A DNA stretch of 64,000 bases from Kitasatospora purpeofusca. Lineage in GTDB: Bacteria > Actinomycetota > Actinomycetes > Streptomycetales > Streptomycetaceae. The stretch spans positions 372,001 through 436,000 of the forward strand of contig NZ_JODS01000001.1 of the NCBI RefSeq assembly GCF_000718025.1, read 5' to 3'. Position numbers and translations under genes: made by a program. Positions 55,165 to 64,000 of this stretch are shown in pieces; position 1 is the stretch's first letter; each line of letters begins with the position of its first letter. The notes beneath the pieces are model-generated. The model was not told where the DNA came from and ran no database searches. It saw only the letters and a list, made by a program, of their open reading frames with translations.

Positions 55165-56263
55165 GACGGCGGCCGCCCCGGGCAGCCTCGATGGCCTCGT
55201 AGACCATGCCGACGAGCAGCTCGTCGGCGTCCCGGCGGCCGAACTCGGCGGCCGACCGGCTCATGTCCCACAACCGCTGCGGGTCCGTCAGCACCGGCAG
55301 CACGTTCTGCAGCACCCAGTCGGGGTTCAGCTCGGCGTCGTCGACCAGCAGGCCGCCGCCGGCCTTCACCATCGGCTGGGCGTTCAGCCGCTGCTCGCCG
55401 TTGCCGATCGGCAGCGGCACGAAGGCGGCCGGCAGGCCGACCGCGGCCAGCTCGGCCACCGTCATGGCGCCGGCCCGGCAGAGCATCATGTCGGCCGCCG
55501 CGTAGGCGAGGTCCATCCGGTCCAGGTACGGCACCGCGCGGTACGGCGGCATCCCCGGGATGTCGTCCACCTGGGGCAGCTCGTTCTTCGGGCCGACCGC
55601 GTGCAGGATCTGCACCCCGTACTGCTGGAGCCGGGGAGCGATCGCGGTGATCGTCTCGTTCAGCCGGCGGGCGCCCTGCGAGCCGCCGGTGACCAGCAGC
55701 GTGGGCAGCCGCTGGTCGAGGCCGAAGTAGTGCCGCGCTTCGGGGCGGGCCGCGTTCCGGTCCAGGGTCGCGATGGTCCGGCGCAGCGGGATGCCGATGT
55801 ACCGGGAGTCGCGCAGCTTGCTGTCCGGCGTGGAGACGGCGACGAAGTCGCTGTACCGGGCGCCGATCTTGTTGGCCAGGCCGGGCCGGGCGTTGGCCTC
55901 GTGCACCACGATCGGCACGCCGGCCCGCTTGGCGGCCAGGTAGGCGGGCATCGCGACGTAGCCGCCGAAACCGACCACGGCGTCCGCCTTCACCCGCTCG
56001 ATGATCTCCTGGGCGGCCCGGACGGTGCCGCGCAGCCGGCCGGGTACGGTGATCAGCTCGGGGGTGGGCTTGCGGGGCAGCGGGACGGCCGGGATCAGCT
56101 CCAGCTGGTAGCCGCGCTCGGGGACCAACCGGGTCTCCAGGCCGCGCTCGGTGCCGAGGGCGGTGATCCCGACGGACGGGTCGTGCCTGCGGAGGGCGTC
56201 CGCGAGGGCCATGGCCGGCTCGATGTGACCGGCGGTCCCCCCGCCGGCGAGTACGACATGCAC
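55157..56263 (-). CDS. murG: UDP-GlcNAc:lipid I transferase MurG
   Basis: Peripheral membrane GT-B glycosyltransferase that makes lipid II. It has 368 residues from the GTG at 56263. Signature loops are VVLAGGGTAGHIEPAMALADALR at the start, VGFGGYVAMPAYLAA, VVHEANARPGLANK and VTGGSQGARRLNE, then CRAGAMTVAELAAVGLPAAFVPLP in the donor site. Six bases separate it from the ftsW stop, and eight bases overlap with ftsQ, so all are one translation unit. Confidence 0.98.
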   Translation of the reverse strand: MHVVLAGGGTAGHIEPAMALADALRRHDPSVGITALGTERGLETRLVPERGYQLELIPAVPLPRKPTPELITVPGRLRGTVRAAQEIIERVKADAVVGFGGYVAMPAYLAAKRAGVPIVVHEANARPGLANKIGARYSDFVAVSTPDSKLRDSRYIGIPLRRTIATLDRNAARPEARHYFGLDQRLPTLLVTGGSQGARRLNETITAIAPRLQQYGVQILHAVGPKNELPQVDDIPGMPPYRAVPYLDRMDLAYAAADMMLCRAGAMTVAELAAVGLPAAFVPLPIGNGEQRLNAQPMVKAGGGLLVDDAELNPDWVLQNVLPVLTDPQRLWDMSRSAAEFGRRDADELLVGMVYEAIEAARGGRRRG

Positions 56264-56269
56264 CGAAAT

Positions 56270-57646
56270 TCACCGCTCCCTGCGTGCCGGTCCTGGGACC
56301 GGGCGCGCTGTGGTTCGTCGTCGTGGCAGCACCCGGGCCAGCTGCTTCCTGATCCGGGAGTTCTTGCTCCGGGCGGCCAGGGCCGCCTTCGCTCCCGAGC
56401 TGCTGCGTGCCAGGCAGAGCAGCACCCCGATCGCGGACATGGCCGACAGCATGGCGGAACCGCCGTAGGAGAACAGCGGGAGCGGGACGCCCGCGATGGG
56501 CAGCAGTCCCAGCGCCGACCCCAGGTTGATCACGGCCTGAGCCATGATCCAGGTGGTGGCGGCCCCCGCGGCGTACCTGACGAAGGGATCCCTCGTACCG
56601 ATGGCCACACGGATACCCGCGTAGCCTAGTGCCGCGAAGAGACCGATCACCGACAGCGTCCCCACCAGACCCAGTTCCTCGCCGGTGGTGGCGAAGATGA
56701 AGTCGGTGTGCGCCTCCGGGAGCTGGCCCCATTTCTCGACGCCGGCGCCGAGTCCGGAGCCGAACAGGCCCCCGAGGCCGAACGAGTAGACGCCGTGCAG
56801 GGCCTGGAAGCAGGAGCCGGCCGGGTCGAGCTTGGTCACCCCGATGCAGGAGAGCCGCTCGGCCCGGTGCGGGACGGTGACCACCAGCGCGGTGCAGACG
56901 ACCACGGCCACGCCGAGGGTGGCGACGAACAGCCGCAGCGGCGCGCCGACCATCCAGAGCAGCCCGAACAGCATGGCCACCAGGATCATCGTGGTGCCCA
57001 TGTCGCCGCCGAGCATGATCAGCATCAGCAGCAGCAGGGTGCCGGGCACCAGCGGGATCAGCAGGTGCTTCCACTCGCCGAGGGTGCCGGTCTTCTGCTT
57101 GCGCGCGAGCAGGTCGGCGCCCCAGAGGACGAGGGCGAGCTTGGCGAACTCGGAGGGCTGGAACTGGAACACGCCGAAATCCAGCCAGTTCCGGTTGCCG
57201 TTGACCTCCATGCCGATGCCGGGGATCGCCACCAGCGCCATGGCCCCGATCACCGCGAGCATCACCGGGTAGACGATCACCCGCAGCACGGCCACCGGGA
57301 CGAGGGCGAAGCCGAGCAGCAGCGCGAAGCCGAGCACCACCGCGAGCAGCTGCTTGTAGAAGTAGAACTGGGTCGAGCGGTGCTGGCCCAGCGCGAGGAT
57401 CTGCGAGGCCGAGAAGACCATCATCAGACCGAGCACGACCAGCAGCAGCGCCGTGCCGGCGATCAGCAGGTACGGCGTCAGCGGCCGGTCCAGGGTGTAC
57501 CGCGCGCGGGCCCGGAAGGCCTGCAGGCGGGCCAGCGGACCGGCCGACTTGTAGGCGGTGGTGGTGGCCGAGATCACCCGCAAGGGCTCGGCCGGGCGGC
57601 CCTTCTCCGGCGCGCTCGAACCGCCCGCCCTGCCGCTCCCGGCCAC
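56270..57646 (-). CDS. ftsW: Septal SEDS glycosyltransferase FtsW
   Basis: Polytopic peptidoglycan polymerase paired with FtsI at septa. It has 458 residues from the GTG at 57646 (VVAGSGRAGGSSAPEKG) with AAGGGGAGC upstream. The cytoplasmic N-terminus (1-55) is disordered; about ten helices follow. SEDS features are GNRNWLDFGVFQFQPSEFAKLALVLW, LGGDMGTTMILV, the long external loop with two Cys (LSCIGVTKLDPAGSCFQ), EAHTDFIFATTGEELG and VPLPLFSYGGSAM. The tail (about 420-458) is Arg-rich. Confidence 0.97.
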   Translation of the reverse strand: MAGSGRAGGSSAPEKGRPAEPLRVISATTTAYKSAGPLARLQAFRARARYTLDRPLTPYLLIAGTALLLVVLGLMMVFSASQILALGQHRSTQFYFYKQLLAVVLGFALLLGFALVPVAVLRVIVYPVMLAVIGAMALVAIPGIGMEVNGNRNWLDFGVFQFQPSEFAKLALVLWGADLLARKQKTGTLGEWKHLLIPLVPGTLLLLMLIMLGGDMGTTMILVAMLFGLLWMVGAPLRLFVATLGVAVVVCTALVVTVPHRAERLSCIGVTKLDPAGSCFQALHGVYSFGLGGLFGSGLGAGVEKWGQLPEAHTDFIFATTGEELGLVGTLSVIGLFAALGYAGIRVAIGTRDPFVRYAAGAATTWIMAQAVINLGSALGLLPIAGVPLPLFSYGGSAMLSAMSAIGVLLCLARSSSGAKAALAARSKNSRIRKQLARVLPRRRTTARPVPGPARRER

Positions 57647-57719
57647 AACGCTCCCCTTGTTTCGTGCCTCGCCGGCCTCCGGCGGGCGCGGCGACGGCGG
57701 CCGGAGGCCGTCCGTCCCG

Positions 57720-59186
57720 CTACTGGTCCCCGTCCGCCAGCTCCCGGACGGACGCGGCGAAGAGGTCTCCGCGCTCGCCGTAGTTGGTGAACATGTCCAT
57801 CGAGGCACAGGCCGGGGCCAACAGCACCGTGTCACCCGTTCGGGCGAGCGAAGCGGCCGCGCGGACCACCTCGGTCATCGCCACCGCGCCAGTCTGGCCC
57901 TCGGCCGCCTCGATCACCGGGACATCCGGCGCGTGTCGCGCCAGCGCCTCCCGGATCAGCGCGCGGTCCTCGCCGATCAGTACGGCGGCCCGCAGCCGGT
58001 CGGCCGCGCCCCGCACCAGGTCGTCGAACTCCGCGCCCTTGGCCAGGCCGCCGGCGATCCAGACCACCGGCCGGTACGCGGCCAGCGAGGCCGCGGCGGC
58101 GTGGGTGTTGGTCGCCTTGGAGTCGTCGATCCAGGTGACCCCGTCGACCACGGCGACCTCGGCGATCCGGTGCGCGTCCGGGCGGAAGGCCCGCAGGCCC
58201 TCGCGGACCGCCTTCGGCTCCACGCCGTAGGCGCGGGCCAGCGCGGCGGCGGCCAGCGCGTTGCTGATGTTGTGCGGGGCCGGCGGGCTGACGTCCTCGA
58301 CCGAGCCGAGCTCGGCCGCGTTCTTGGCCCGGTCGGCCACGAACGCCCGGTCCACCAGCAGGCCGTCGACCACGCCGAGGTTCGACAGGGCGGGTGCGCC
58401 GAGGCCGAAGCCGACCGCCCGGCAGCCCTCCTCGACGTCGGCCTCGCGGACCAGCGCCTCGGTGGCCGGGTCGGCCAGGTTGTACACGCAGGCGACGGTG
58501 TTGCCCTGGTAGATCCGGCCCTTGTCGGCGGCGTACGCCTCCATCGAGCCGTGCCAGTCCAGGTGGTCGGGGGCCAGGTTGAGCACGGCCGCCGAGTGCG
58601 GGCGCAGCGAGGACGCCCAGTGCAGCTGGTAGCTGGAGAGCTCGACGGCGAGCACGTCGTAGGGCTCCTCGGCGAGCACCGCGTCCAGCACCGAGACGCC
58701 GACGTTGCCGACGGCGGCGGTGCGCCGGCCCGCGGCGGTCAGGATCGAGGCGAGCATCTGGACCGTGGTGGTCTTGCCGTTGGTGCCGGTGACCGCCAGC
58801 CAGGGGGCCGGTTCGCCGGTGGCGGGGTGCGGCCGGCGCAGCCGCCAGGCCAGCTCGACGTCGCCCCAGATCTCCAGGCCGGCCCGCTCGGCGGCCTCGA
58901 ACAGCGGGCTGCTCGGCGGCCAGCCGGGCGAGGTGACGACCAGCCGGGTGCCCTCGGGCAGGGTGTCGCCGTCGCCGAGGCGGACGGTGACGCCGAGCGC
59001 CTCCAGTTCGGCGGCGCGGGCCCTCAGGCCCTCGCCGGAGCCGCCGTCGACGACCGTGACCAGGGCGCCGAGGCCGTGCAGGACCCGGGCGGCGCTGATG
59101 CCGGAGACGCCGAGCCCGGCGACGGTGACCGGCAGGCCGGTCCAGTCGGGCAGATCAGGCAGGTCGGGCAGGTCGGAGTCGGTCAT
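57720..59186 (-). CDS. murD: UDP-N-acetylmuramoyl-L-alanine:D-glutamate ligase
   Basis: Adds D-glutamate to the muramyl stem. It has 488 residues from the ATG at 59186 (MTDSDLPDLPDLPDW), which gives an ATGA overlap with mraY; an ATG four codons upstream is an alternative. Visible are the Rossmann-like VTVAGLGVSGISAARVL, the P-loop VTGTNGKTTTVQML, ELSSYQLHW, NLAPDHLDWHGSMEAYAADKGRIY and DDSKATNTHAAAASLAAY. A short DLP repeat opens the protein. Followed by ftsW after 73 bases. Confidence 0.98.
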   Translation of the reverse strand: MTDSDLPDLPDLPDWTGLPVTVAGLGVSGISAARVLHGLGALVTVVDGGSGEGLRARAAELEALGVTVRLGDGDTLPEGTRLVVTSPGWPPSSPLFEAAERAGLEIWGDVELAWRLRRPHPATGEPAPWLAVTGTNGKTTTVQMLASILTAAGRRTAAVGNVGVSVLDAVLAEEPYDVLAVELSSYQLHWASSLRPHSAAVLNLAPDHLDWHGSMEAYAADKGRIYQGNTVACVYNLADPATEALVREADVEEGCRAVGFGLGAPALSNLGVVDGLLVDRAFVADRAKNAAELGSVEDVSPPAPHNISNALAAAALARAYGVEPKAVREGLRAFRPDAHRIAEVAVVDGVTWIDDSKATNTHAAAASLAAYRPVVWIAGGLAKGAEFDDLVRGAADRLRAAVLIGEDRALIREALARHAPDVPVIEAAEGQTGAVAMTEVVRAAASLARTGDTVLLAPACASMDMFTNYGERGDLFAASVRELADGDQ

Positions 59187-60244
59187 CCGGTCACCCATCC
59201 CGCGTAGAAGAGGCCGAGGCCGACGGCCACGCACAGGCCCTGGATGATCCAGAACCGGACCACGACCAGGACCTCGCTCCAGCCCTTGAGTTCGAAGTGG
59301 TGCTGCAGCGGGGCCATCTTGAAGACGCGCTTGCCGGTCATCCGGAACGAGCCGACCTGGATGATCACCGAGAGGGTGATGATCACGAAGAGGCCGCCCA
59401 GCAGGACGAGCAGGATCTCGGTGCGCGAGCAGATCGCCAGACCGGCCAGCGCGCCGCCGAGGGCCAGCGAGCCGGTGTCGCCCATGAAGATCTTGGCGGG
59501 CGAGGTGTTCCACCAGAGGAAGCCGAAGCAGGAGCCCATCAGGGCGGCGGCGACCACCGCGAGGTCCAGCGGGTCGCGGACGTCGTAGCAGTTGGCGGTG
59601 GCCGAGGAGACGTAGGCGCAGCTCTGGCCGTACTCCCAGACGCCGATGAAGGTGTAGGCGCCGAAGGCCATCACCGAGGCACCGGTGGCCAGGCCGTCCA
59701 GACCGTCCGTCAGGTTGACGCCGTTGGAGGTCGCGGCGATCAGGAAGTACGCGAAGATGACGAACAGGACCGGGCCGACGGCCCACTCGAAGTCCCGGAC
59801 GAAGGAGAGGTGCTCCGAGGCCGGGGTGCGGCCGGCGTTGTCGGGGAACTGCAGGGCCAGCACCGCGAACGCCAGGCCGACGATGGACTGGCCGGCCAGC
59901 TTGGCCTTGGCCCGCAGGCCCAGGGAGCGGCGCTTGACGACCTTGATGTAGTCGTCGAGGAAGCCGACCAGGCCCAGACCGGTCGTCAGGAACAGCACCA
60001 GCAGGCCGGAGGCGGTCGGGCTCTCGCGCGTTATCGCCTTGGTGGCGAAGTAGGCGATCAGGGTCGCCAGGATGAACGCGATGCCGCCCATGGTGGGCGT
60101 GCCCTTCTTGCTGTGGTGCGCCTTGGGGCCGTCGTCGCGGATGTACTGGCCGTAGCCCTGCCGGGCGAGCAGCTTGATCAGCGCGGGGGTACCGGCCAGC
60201 GACAGGATCAGACCGATCATGCCGGAGAAGAGGATCTGCTTCAT
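59183..60244 (-). CDS. mraY: Phospho-N-acetylmuramoyl-pentapeptide transferase MraY
   Basis: Integral membrane enzyme making lipid I from UDP-MurNAc-pentapeptide and undecaprenyl phosphate. It has 353 residues and ten helices. Catalytic and UDP-site motifs are present: GPKAHHSKKGTPTMGGI, LGLVGFLDDYIKVV (aspartate pair), SNGVNLTDGLDGLATG, FMGDTGSLALGG and MAPLQHHFELKGW. The ATG (60244) overlaps the murF stop by one base (TAATG), and its end overlaps murD by ATGA. Confidence 0.99.
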   Translation of the reverse strand: MKQILFSGMIGLILSLAGTPALIKLLARQGYGQYIRDDGPKAHHSKKGTPTMGGIAFILATLIAYFATKAITRESPTASGLLVLFLTTGLGLVGFLDDYIKVVKRRSLGLRAKAKLAGQSIVGLAFAVLALQFPDNAGRTPASEHLSFVRDFEWAVGPVLFVIFAYFLIAATSNGVNLTDGLDGLATGASVMAFGAYTFIGVWEYGQSCAYVSSATANCYDVRDPLDLAVVAAALMGSCFGFLWWNTSPAKIFMGDTGSLALGGALAGLAICSRTEILLVLLGGLFVIITLSVIIQVGSFRMTGKRVFKMAPLQHHFELKGWSEVLVVVRFWIIQGLCVAVGLGLFYAGWVTG

Positions 60245-61644
60245 TACTCGGCCGCACCGTCCGCGAGGAGGGCCTCGGCCACCTTCTCCAGCCCCACCGA
60301 ACGGGACGCCTTCACCAGCACCACATCCCCCGGCCGCAGCTGACTGCGCAGCAGTTCGACCGCCGCGTCCGCGTCGGACACCAGCACCGACTCCTCACCC
60401 CACGAACCTTCGTTCCTCGCGCCCAGTTCCATGCAGGCCGCCTCGCGTCCGCCGACCGCCACCAGCTTGGTGACGTCGAGCCGGACCGCGAGCCGCCCGA
60501 TGGCGTCGTGCTCGGCCAGGCTGTCCTCGCCGAGCTCCCGCATCTCGCCGAGCACCGCCCAGGTGCGGCGGCGCTCCGGGCCGCGCCCACCCATCGAGAT
60601 CAGCGCCCGCAGCGCGGCCCGCATCGAGTCGGGGTTCGCGTTGTAGGCGTCGTTGACGACGGTGACACCATCGGCCCGGTCGACGACCTCCATGCGCCAG
60701 CGGGACAGCGCACCCGCCTCGCTCAGTGCTTCGGCGGTGTCGTCGACGGTCATCCCGAGCTCCGTCGCCACCGCTGCGGCGGCGAGGGCGTTCGAGACGT
60801 GGTGCTCACCGTACAGGCGCAGCTGCACGGGTGCGGAACCGGCCGGGGTGCTCAGCGTGAACGATGGACGTCCGGTGGAGTCGAGGCGAACATCCTGTGC
60901 CCGGACGTCGGCCTCGGCGGACTCGCCGAAGTACACCACCCGGGCCTTCGTCCGGGAGGCCATCGCGCGCACCAGGCGGTCGTCCGCGTTGAGGATCGCG
61001 ACGCCGTCGGCGGGCAGGGCCTCGACCAGCTCGCCCTTGGCCTCGGCGATCGCCTCCTGGGAGCCGAACTCGCCGACGTGGGCGGTGCCGACGTTGAGCA
61101 CCAGGCCGATCCGGGGCGGGGTGATCGAGGTGAGGTACTCGATGTCGCCCTTGTGCCGGGCACCCATCTCCAGCACCAGGTGCCGGGTGGTGTCCTCGAC
61201 CCGCAGGGCGGTCATCGGGTGGCCGATCTCGTTGTTGAGCGAGCCCGGCGGGTAGACGGTGTCGCCCAGGCGCTGGAGCAGCTGGGCGATGAGGTCCTTG
61301 GTGCTGGTCTTGCCGGCCGAGCCGGTCAGCGCGACCACTGCGGCGTCGGCGCGGCCGACGACGGCGCGGGCGAGCTTGCCGAGCGCGTCCACCACGCTGT
61401 CGACCAGGACGGTCGGGCCGCCGACCGGGCGGGAGGCCAGCACCGCGACGGCGCCGGCCGCGAGCGCCCGGTCCGCGTAGTCGTGGCCGTCCACGTTCTC
61501 GCCGGCGAAGGCCGCGAAGAGACCGCCGGGGCGGACCTTGCGGGAGTCGACCTCGACCGGGGCGGTCACCAGGGCGTCCGGGTCGGCGTCGGTCAGGGTT
61601 CCCCCGACTGCGGCGGCCACCTCGGCGAGGGTCAGTGCGATCAC
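60244..61644 (-). CDS. murF: UDP-MurNAc-tripeptide:D-Ala-D-Ala ligase
   Basis: Adds the D-Ala-D-Ala dipeptide to complete the pentapeptide. It has 466 residues from a GTG at 61644 that overlaps the murE stop by GTGA. The ATP loop is LTGSAGKTSTKDLIAQLL, and SLNNEIGHPMTALR, LEMGARHKGDIEYLTSI, NVGTAHVGEFGSQEAIAEAKGEL and VVNDAYNANPDSM are intact Mur ligase motifs. The N-terminal domain begins IALTLAEVAAAVGGTL. Confidence 0.98.
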   Translation of the reverse strand: MIALTLAEVAAAVGGTLTDADPDALVTAPVEVDSRKVRPGGLFAAFAGENVDGHDYADRALAAGAVAVLASRPVGGPTVLVDSVVDALGKLARAVVGRADAAVVALTGSAGKTSTKDLIAQLLQRLGDTVYPPGSLNNEIGHPMTALRVEDTTRHLVLEMGARHKGDIEYLTSITPPRIGLVLNVGTAHVGEFGSQEAIAEAKGELVEALPADGVAILNADDRLVRAMASRTKARVVYFGESAEADVRAQDVRLDSTGRPSFTLSTPAGSAPVQLRLYGEHHVSNALAAAAVATELGMTVDDTAEALSEAGALSRWRMEVVDRADGVTVVNDAYNANPDSMRAALRALISMGGRGPERRRTWAVLGEMRELGEDSLAEHDAIGRLAVRLDVTKLVAVGGREAACMELGARNEGSWGEESVLVSDADAAVELLRSQLRPGDVVLVKASRSVGLEKVAEALLADGAAE

Positions 61645-63215
61645 GGCTGGTCCACTCCTCGGGTGCCCTGGCTGCCCTGCGCGGCCGTGGTCCGCACGAT
61701 GGACTCGCGCAGCACCTCCCGGTCGTCGAAGGGGCGGATCTCGTCTCGTACGTACTGGCCGAGCTCGTGGCCCTTGCCCGCCACCAGCACGGTGTCACCG
61801 GCCTGGGCCCGGGCGACCGCCAGCTCGATCGCCTCGGCGCGGTCCGGCACGACCAGCACGGCGCCGCGCTCGGCCTCGGGCACCGCGGCGGCGCCGTTCA
61901 GCATGCTGGCGAGGATCGCCAGCGGGTCCTCGCTGCGCGGGTTGTCGCTGGTCAGGACGGCGGTGTCGGCGAGCCGGGCGGCGATGCCGCCCATCGGGGC
62001 GCGCTTGTGCGGGTCGCGGTCGCCGCCGCAGCCGACCACCACGTGCAGCCGGCCCTTGGTGACCTCGCGCAGCGAGCCGAGGACGGCCTCCAGGGCGTCC
62101 GGCTTGTGGGCGTAGTCGACCACCGCGACGTACGGCTGTCCGGCGTCCACCCGCTCCAGCCGGCCGGGCACCCCGGGGACGGCGGCGACACCGGCCACGG
62201 CCGACTCCAGCGGGAGTCCGGCGGTGGCCAGCAGCACGATCGCGGCCAGCGCGTTGGCGACGTTGAAGGGGCCGGGCAGCGGGACGGCGGCGTCGGCCTC
62301 GACACCGCCGGGGCCGAGCACCCGGAAGGTCGAGCCGACCGGGCCGAGCTGGACGTCGACCGCGCGCCAGTCCGCCTCCGGGGCGCCGGTGGCGGAGAAG
62401 GTGGCGACCGGGATCTTCGCCTCGGCGGCGAGTCGGCGGCCGTAGGCGTCGTCCAGGTTGACCACGCCGGCGCGGGACTTGCCGGGCTGGAAGAGCCGGG
62501 CCTTCGCCTGGAAGTAGTCCTCCATGTCCGGGTGGAAGTCGAGGTGCTCGGGGGTCAGGTTGTTGAACAGCGCGACGTCGTAGACCACGCCGTCGGTGCG
62601 GCCGTAGACCAGGGCGTGGCTGGAGACCTCCATGGTCACCGCGTCCGCGCCGCGCTCGCCCATCACGGCGAGGATCGCGTGCAGGTCGGTGGCCTCGGGG
62701 GTGGTGCGCTCGCTCTTGATCCGCTCGTCGCCGACCCGCATCTCCACGGTCCCGATCACCCCGGGGTGGCGCCCGGCGCCGCGCAGGCCGCCCTCGACCA
62801 GGTACGAGGTGGTGGTCTTGCCGTTGGTGCCGGTGAGTCCGATCATCAGCAGCCGCTCGGAGGGGCGGTCGTAGACGGCCGCGGCGAGCTCGCCCATCCG
62901 GGCCCGGGGCCGGTCGACGACCAGCAGCGGCAGACCGGTGCCGGCCGCCAGCTCGGCGCCCGCCGGGTCGGTGAGCACCGCGACGGCGCCGGCTCCGGCG
63001 GCCTGTCCGGCGAAGGCCGCGCCGTGGTGGTTGGCCCCCGGGAACGCCACGTAGAGGTCGCCGGGGCGGACCTCGCGGGCGTTGTGGGTGACGCCGGTGA
63101 CCTCGGGCCCCTCGACGGGGTCCAGGCCCAGCAGACGGGCGACCTCGGCGAGCGTCCGGGCGCCGGTCCGCGTGGGGCGGGGCGGGCTCACGGTGTTTTG
63201 ATCGGGTTTCGGCAC
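61641..63215 (-). CDS. murE: UDP-MurNAc-Ala-Glu:diaminopimelate ligase
   Basis: Adds meso-diaminopimelate (LL-DAP in streptomycetes) to the stem peptide. I use the GTG at 63215 (VPKPDQNTVSPPRPTRTG), 524 residues, because TAGCCT lies seven bases before it. A longer frame from an ATG at 63302, six bases after the ftsI stop, adds 29 residues without homology. Motifs are LTGTNGKTTTSYLVEGGLR, SERTTPEATDLHAIL, MEVSSHALVYGR, NLTPEHLDFHPDMEDY and the DAP-specificity segment LTSDNPRSEDP (DNPR). The P-loop lysine and acidic residues look intact. Confidence 0.96.
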   Translation of the reverse strand: MPKPDQNTVSPPRPTRTGARTLAEVARLLGLDPVEGPEVTGVTHNAREVRPGDLYVAFPGANHHGAAFAGQAAGAGAVAVLTDPAGAELAAGTGLPLLVVDRPRARMGELAAAVYDRPSERLLMIGLTGTNGKTTTSYLVEGGLRGAGRHPGVIGTVEMRVGDERIKSERTTPEATDLHAILAVMGERGADAVTMEVSSHALVYGRTDGVVYDVALFNNLTPEHLDFHPDMEDYFQAKARLFQPGKSRAGVVNLDDAYGRRLAAEAKIPVATFSATGAPEADWRAVDVQLGPVGSTFRVLGPGGVEADAAVPLPGPFNVANALAAIVLLATAGLPLESAVAGVAAVPGVPGRLERVDAGQPYVAVVDYAHKPDALEAVLGSLREVTKGRLHVVVGCGGDRDPHKRAPMGGIAARLADTAVLTSDNPRSEDPLAILASMLNGAAAVPEAERGAVLVVPDRAEAIELAVARAQAGDTVLVAGKGHELGQYVRDEIRPFDDREVLRESIVRTTAAQGSQGTRGVDQP

Positions 63216-63222
63216 GGCGGAG

Positions 63223-63228
63223 AGGCTA
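63223..63228 (-). promoter_or_regulatory. -10 box for a leaderless murE transcript
   Basis: TAGCCT, then seven bases (CTCCGCC), then GTG at 63215. TTGGCC lies 19 bases upstream of it. An internal promoter here would let the ligase genes be made without ftsI. Confidence 0.5.
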
Positions 63229-63308
63229 TCCGCCGAAGGGTGTCCAGGGCCAAACCGGCCCTTTTGCACACCGGCGGCCGCACCCGCCAGGTCGTTGTCC
63301 ATGGTCGA

Positions 63309-64000
63309 TCACGGCTTCCACTCGACGGGCAGGTTGGGCGCCTCGCTCCCGCTCGGCGGGACCTGGAGGGTCTTGAGGGTGAACTCCATCACCTGCTTGA
63401 ACACCGGGCCGCACAGCTGGCCGCCGAAGTGGCCGTTGACCGGGTCCTGGATCACGCAGGAGACGGTGACCCGGGGCTGGTCGGCGGGCGCGAAACCGAT
63501 GAAGGAGGCGGTGTACCCGCGGTACCCGCCGTTCTTCGGGTCCACCCGGTTGGCGGTGCCGGTCTTGCCGGCGACCCGGTAACCCGGGATCGCGGCCTTG
63601 CCACCGGTGCCCTGCTCGTCGGAGACGACCGATTCCAGCATCTCGGTGAGGGTCTTCGCGGTCTGCTCGCTCACCACCCGGGACTGCGCGCCCGCCGGGG
63701 CCGGCGTGTACTTGCCGTCCGGCGCGGTGGTGCCCTGGACCACGCTGGGCGCCACCCGGACACCGCCGTTGGCGATGGTGGAGAACACCGAGGTGGCCTG
63801 GAGCGCGTTGACCGACAGGCCCTGGCCGAACGGGATGGTGTACTGCTTGGACGCCTTCCAGTCCTCCGGCTTGTCGAGCAGTCCGGCGGTCTCGCCGGGG
63901 AAGGCCAGACCGGTCTGCTGGCCGATGCCGAACTTCCGCAGGTAGTCGTAGAGGACCCGGTTGGCCTCGGGCTGGGTGGCGCCGAGGGTCTGGGCGGCCT
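63309..64000 (-). CDS. ftsI: Septal penicillin-binding protein FtsI (PBP3 type), C-terminal part
   Basis: The gene enters from the right edge; 230 C-terminal residues are visible. They belong to the transpeptidase domain: QQTGLAFPGETAGLL, TIPFGQGLSVNALQ, the KTG motif in YRVAGKTGTANRVD and then GYTASFIGFAPADQPRVTV. The SxxK nucleophile lies outside the window. It crosslinks septal wall with FtsW. Its TGA is six bases before the first possible murE ATG. The tail GPVFKQVMEFTLKTLQVPPSGSEAPNLPVEW is typical for actinobacterial FtsI. Confidence 0.96.
   Translation of the reverse strand, partial: AAQTLGATQPEANRVLYDYLRKFGIGQQTGLAFPGETAGLLDKPEDWKASKQYTIPFGQGLSVNALQATSVFSTIANGGVRVAPSVVQGTTAPDGKYTPAPAGAQSRVVSEQTAKTLTEMLESVVSDEQGTGGKAAIPGYRVAGKTGTANRVDPKNGGYRGYTASFIGFAPADQPRVTVSCVIQDPVNGHFGGQLCGPVFKQVMEFTLKTLQVPPSGSEAPNLPVEWKP

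Noticed and set aside
63216..63302. ATG start of murE at 63302
   Set aside because: The extra 29 residues lack resemblance to MurE and no ribosome site is clear; a -10 box seven bases before the GTG at 63215 supports the shorter protein. Kept as an alternative only.

Overview
The window is a very GC-rich actinobacterial chromosome segment. Gene content and order match the conserved core of Streptomycetaceae (Streptomyces/Kitasatospora type): trpCMBA with small membrane genes, a his operon using the bifunctional isomerase PriA, dnaE, phoD, lspA, ileS with a T-box leader, divIVA, and a dcw cell-division/peptidoglycan cluster without ftsA or murC. The order recalls the S. coelicolor region from trpA to ftsI, as far as I remember that map. 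High-GC codon bias produces long mirror frames on almost every gene; those are omitted.

Region by region. 1-6624 (minus strand): hisI, trpE, a degenerate Uma2-like gene, three small membrane-protein genes, then trpC, trpM, trpB and the start of trpA. 6805-9110 (plus): a membrane-anchored Thr-Pro linker protein, a TIGR03085-type protein and a two-domain VOC protein. 9188-14998 (minus): the his operon hisD-hisC-hisB-(50-aa membrane protein)-hisH-priA-ridA-hisF, most junctions being 4-base GTGA/ATGA overlaps. 15092-18068 (plus): a repeat-rich membrane protein, a LON-domain protein and YbaK. 18087-24510 (minus): a DUF2567 protein, an ABC ATPase/permease pair, a NYN-domain protein, asd and dapA. 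A LysR gene diverges from dapA and converges on dnaE (25508-29077).

29269-36000 is the most accessory-looking part: DUF2252, a helical-repeat-like protein whose stop shares a CTAG with DUF2252, a HATPase / XRE-DUF5753 / DUF397 regulatory group, a second archaeal-type aspartyl-tRNA synthetase, and a 218-bp MITE-like element flanked by TA dinucleotides whose edge forms the stop codon of a dienelactone-hydrolase-like gene. 36148-43211 holds phoD, an ABC permease coupled to an unusual hydrolase-ABC ATPase fusion, a GNAT gene and an RluD-type pseudouridine synthase. 43301-48440 holds lspA, a DksA/TraR-type gene and T-box-controlled ileS. 48611-64000 (minus) is one division locus: ftsI-murE-murF-mraY-murD-ftsW-murG-ftsQ, a 410-bp regulatory gap, then ftsZ-pgeF-yggS-sepF-yggT-divIVA.

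Functionally the window combines amino-acid synthesis (Trp and His share PriA; asd/dapA feed lysine and diaminopimelate), replication, translation and septal wall synthesis. A recurring regulatory feature is the apparently leaderless gene: a TANNNT-type -10 box 6-8 bases before an ATG or GTG. This is seen at eight genes. No tRNA, rRNA, CRISPR array, prophage or complete insertion sequence was seen.
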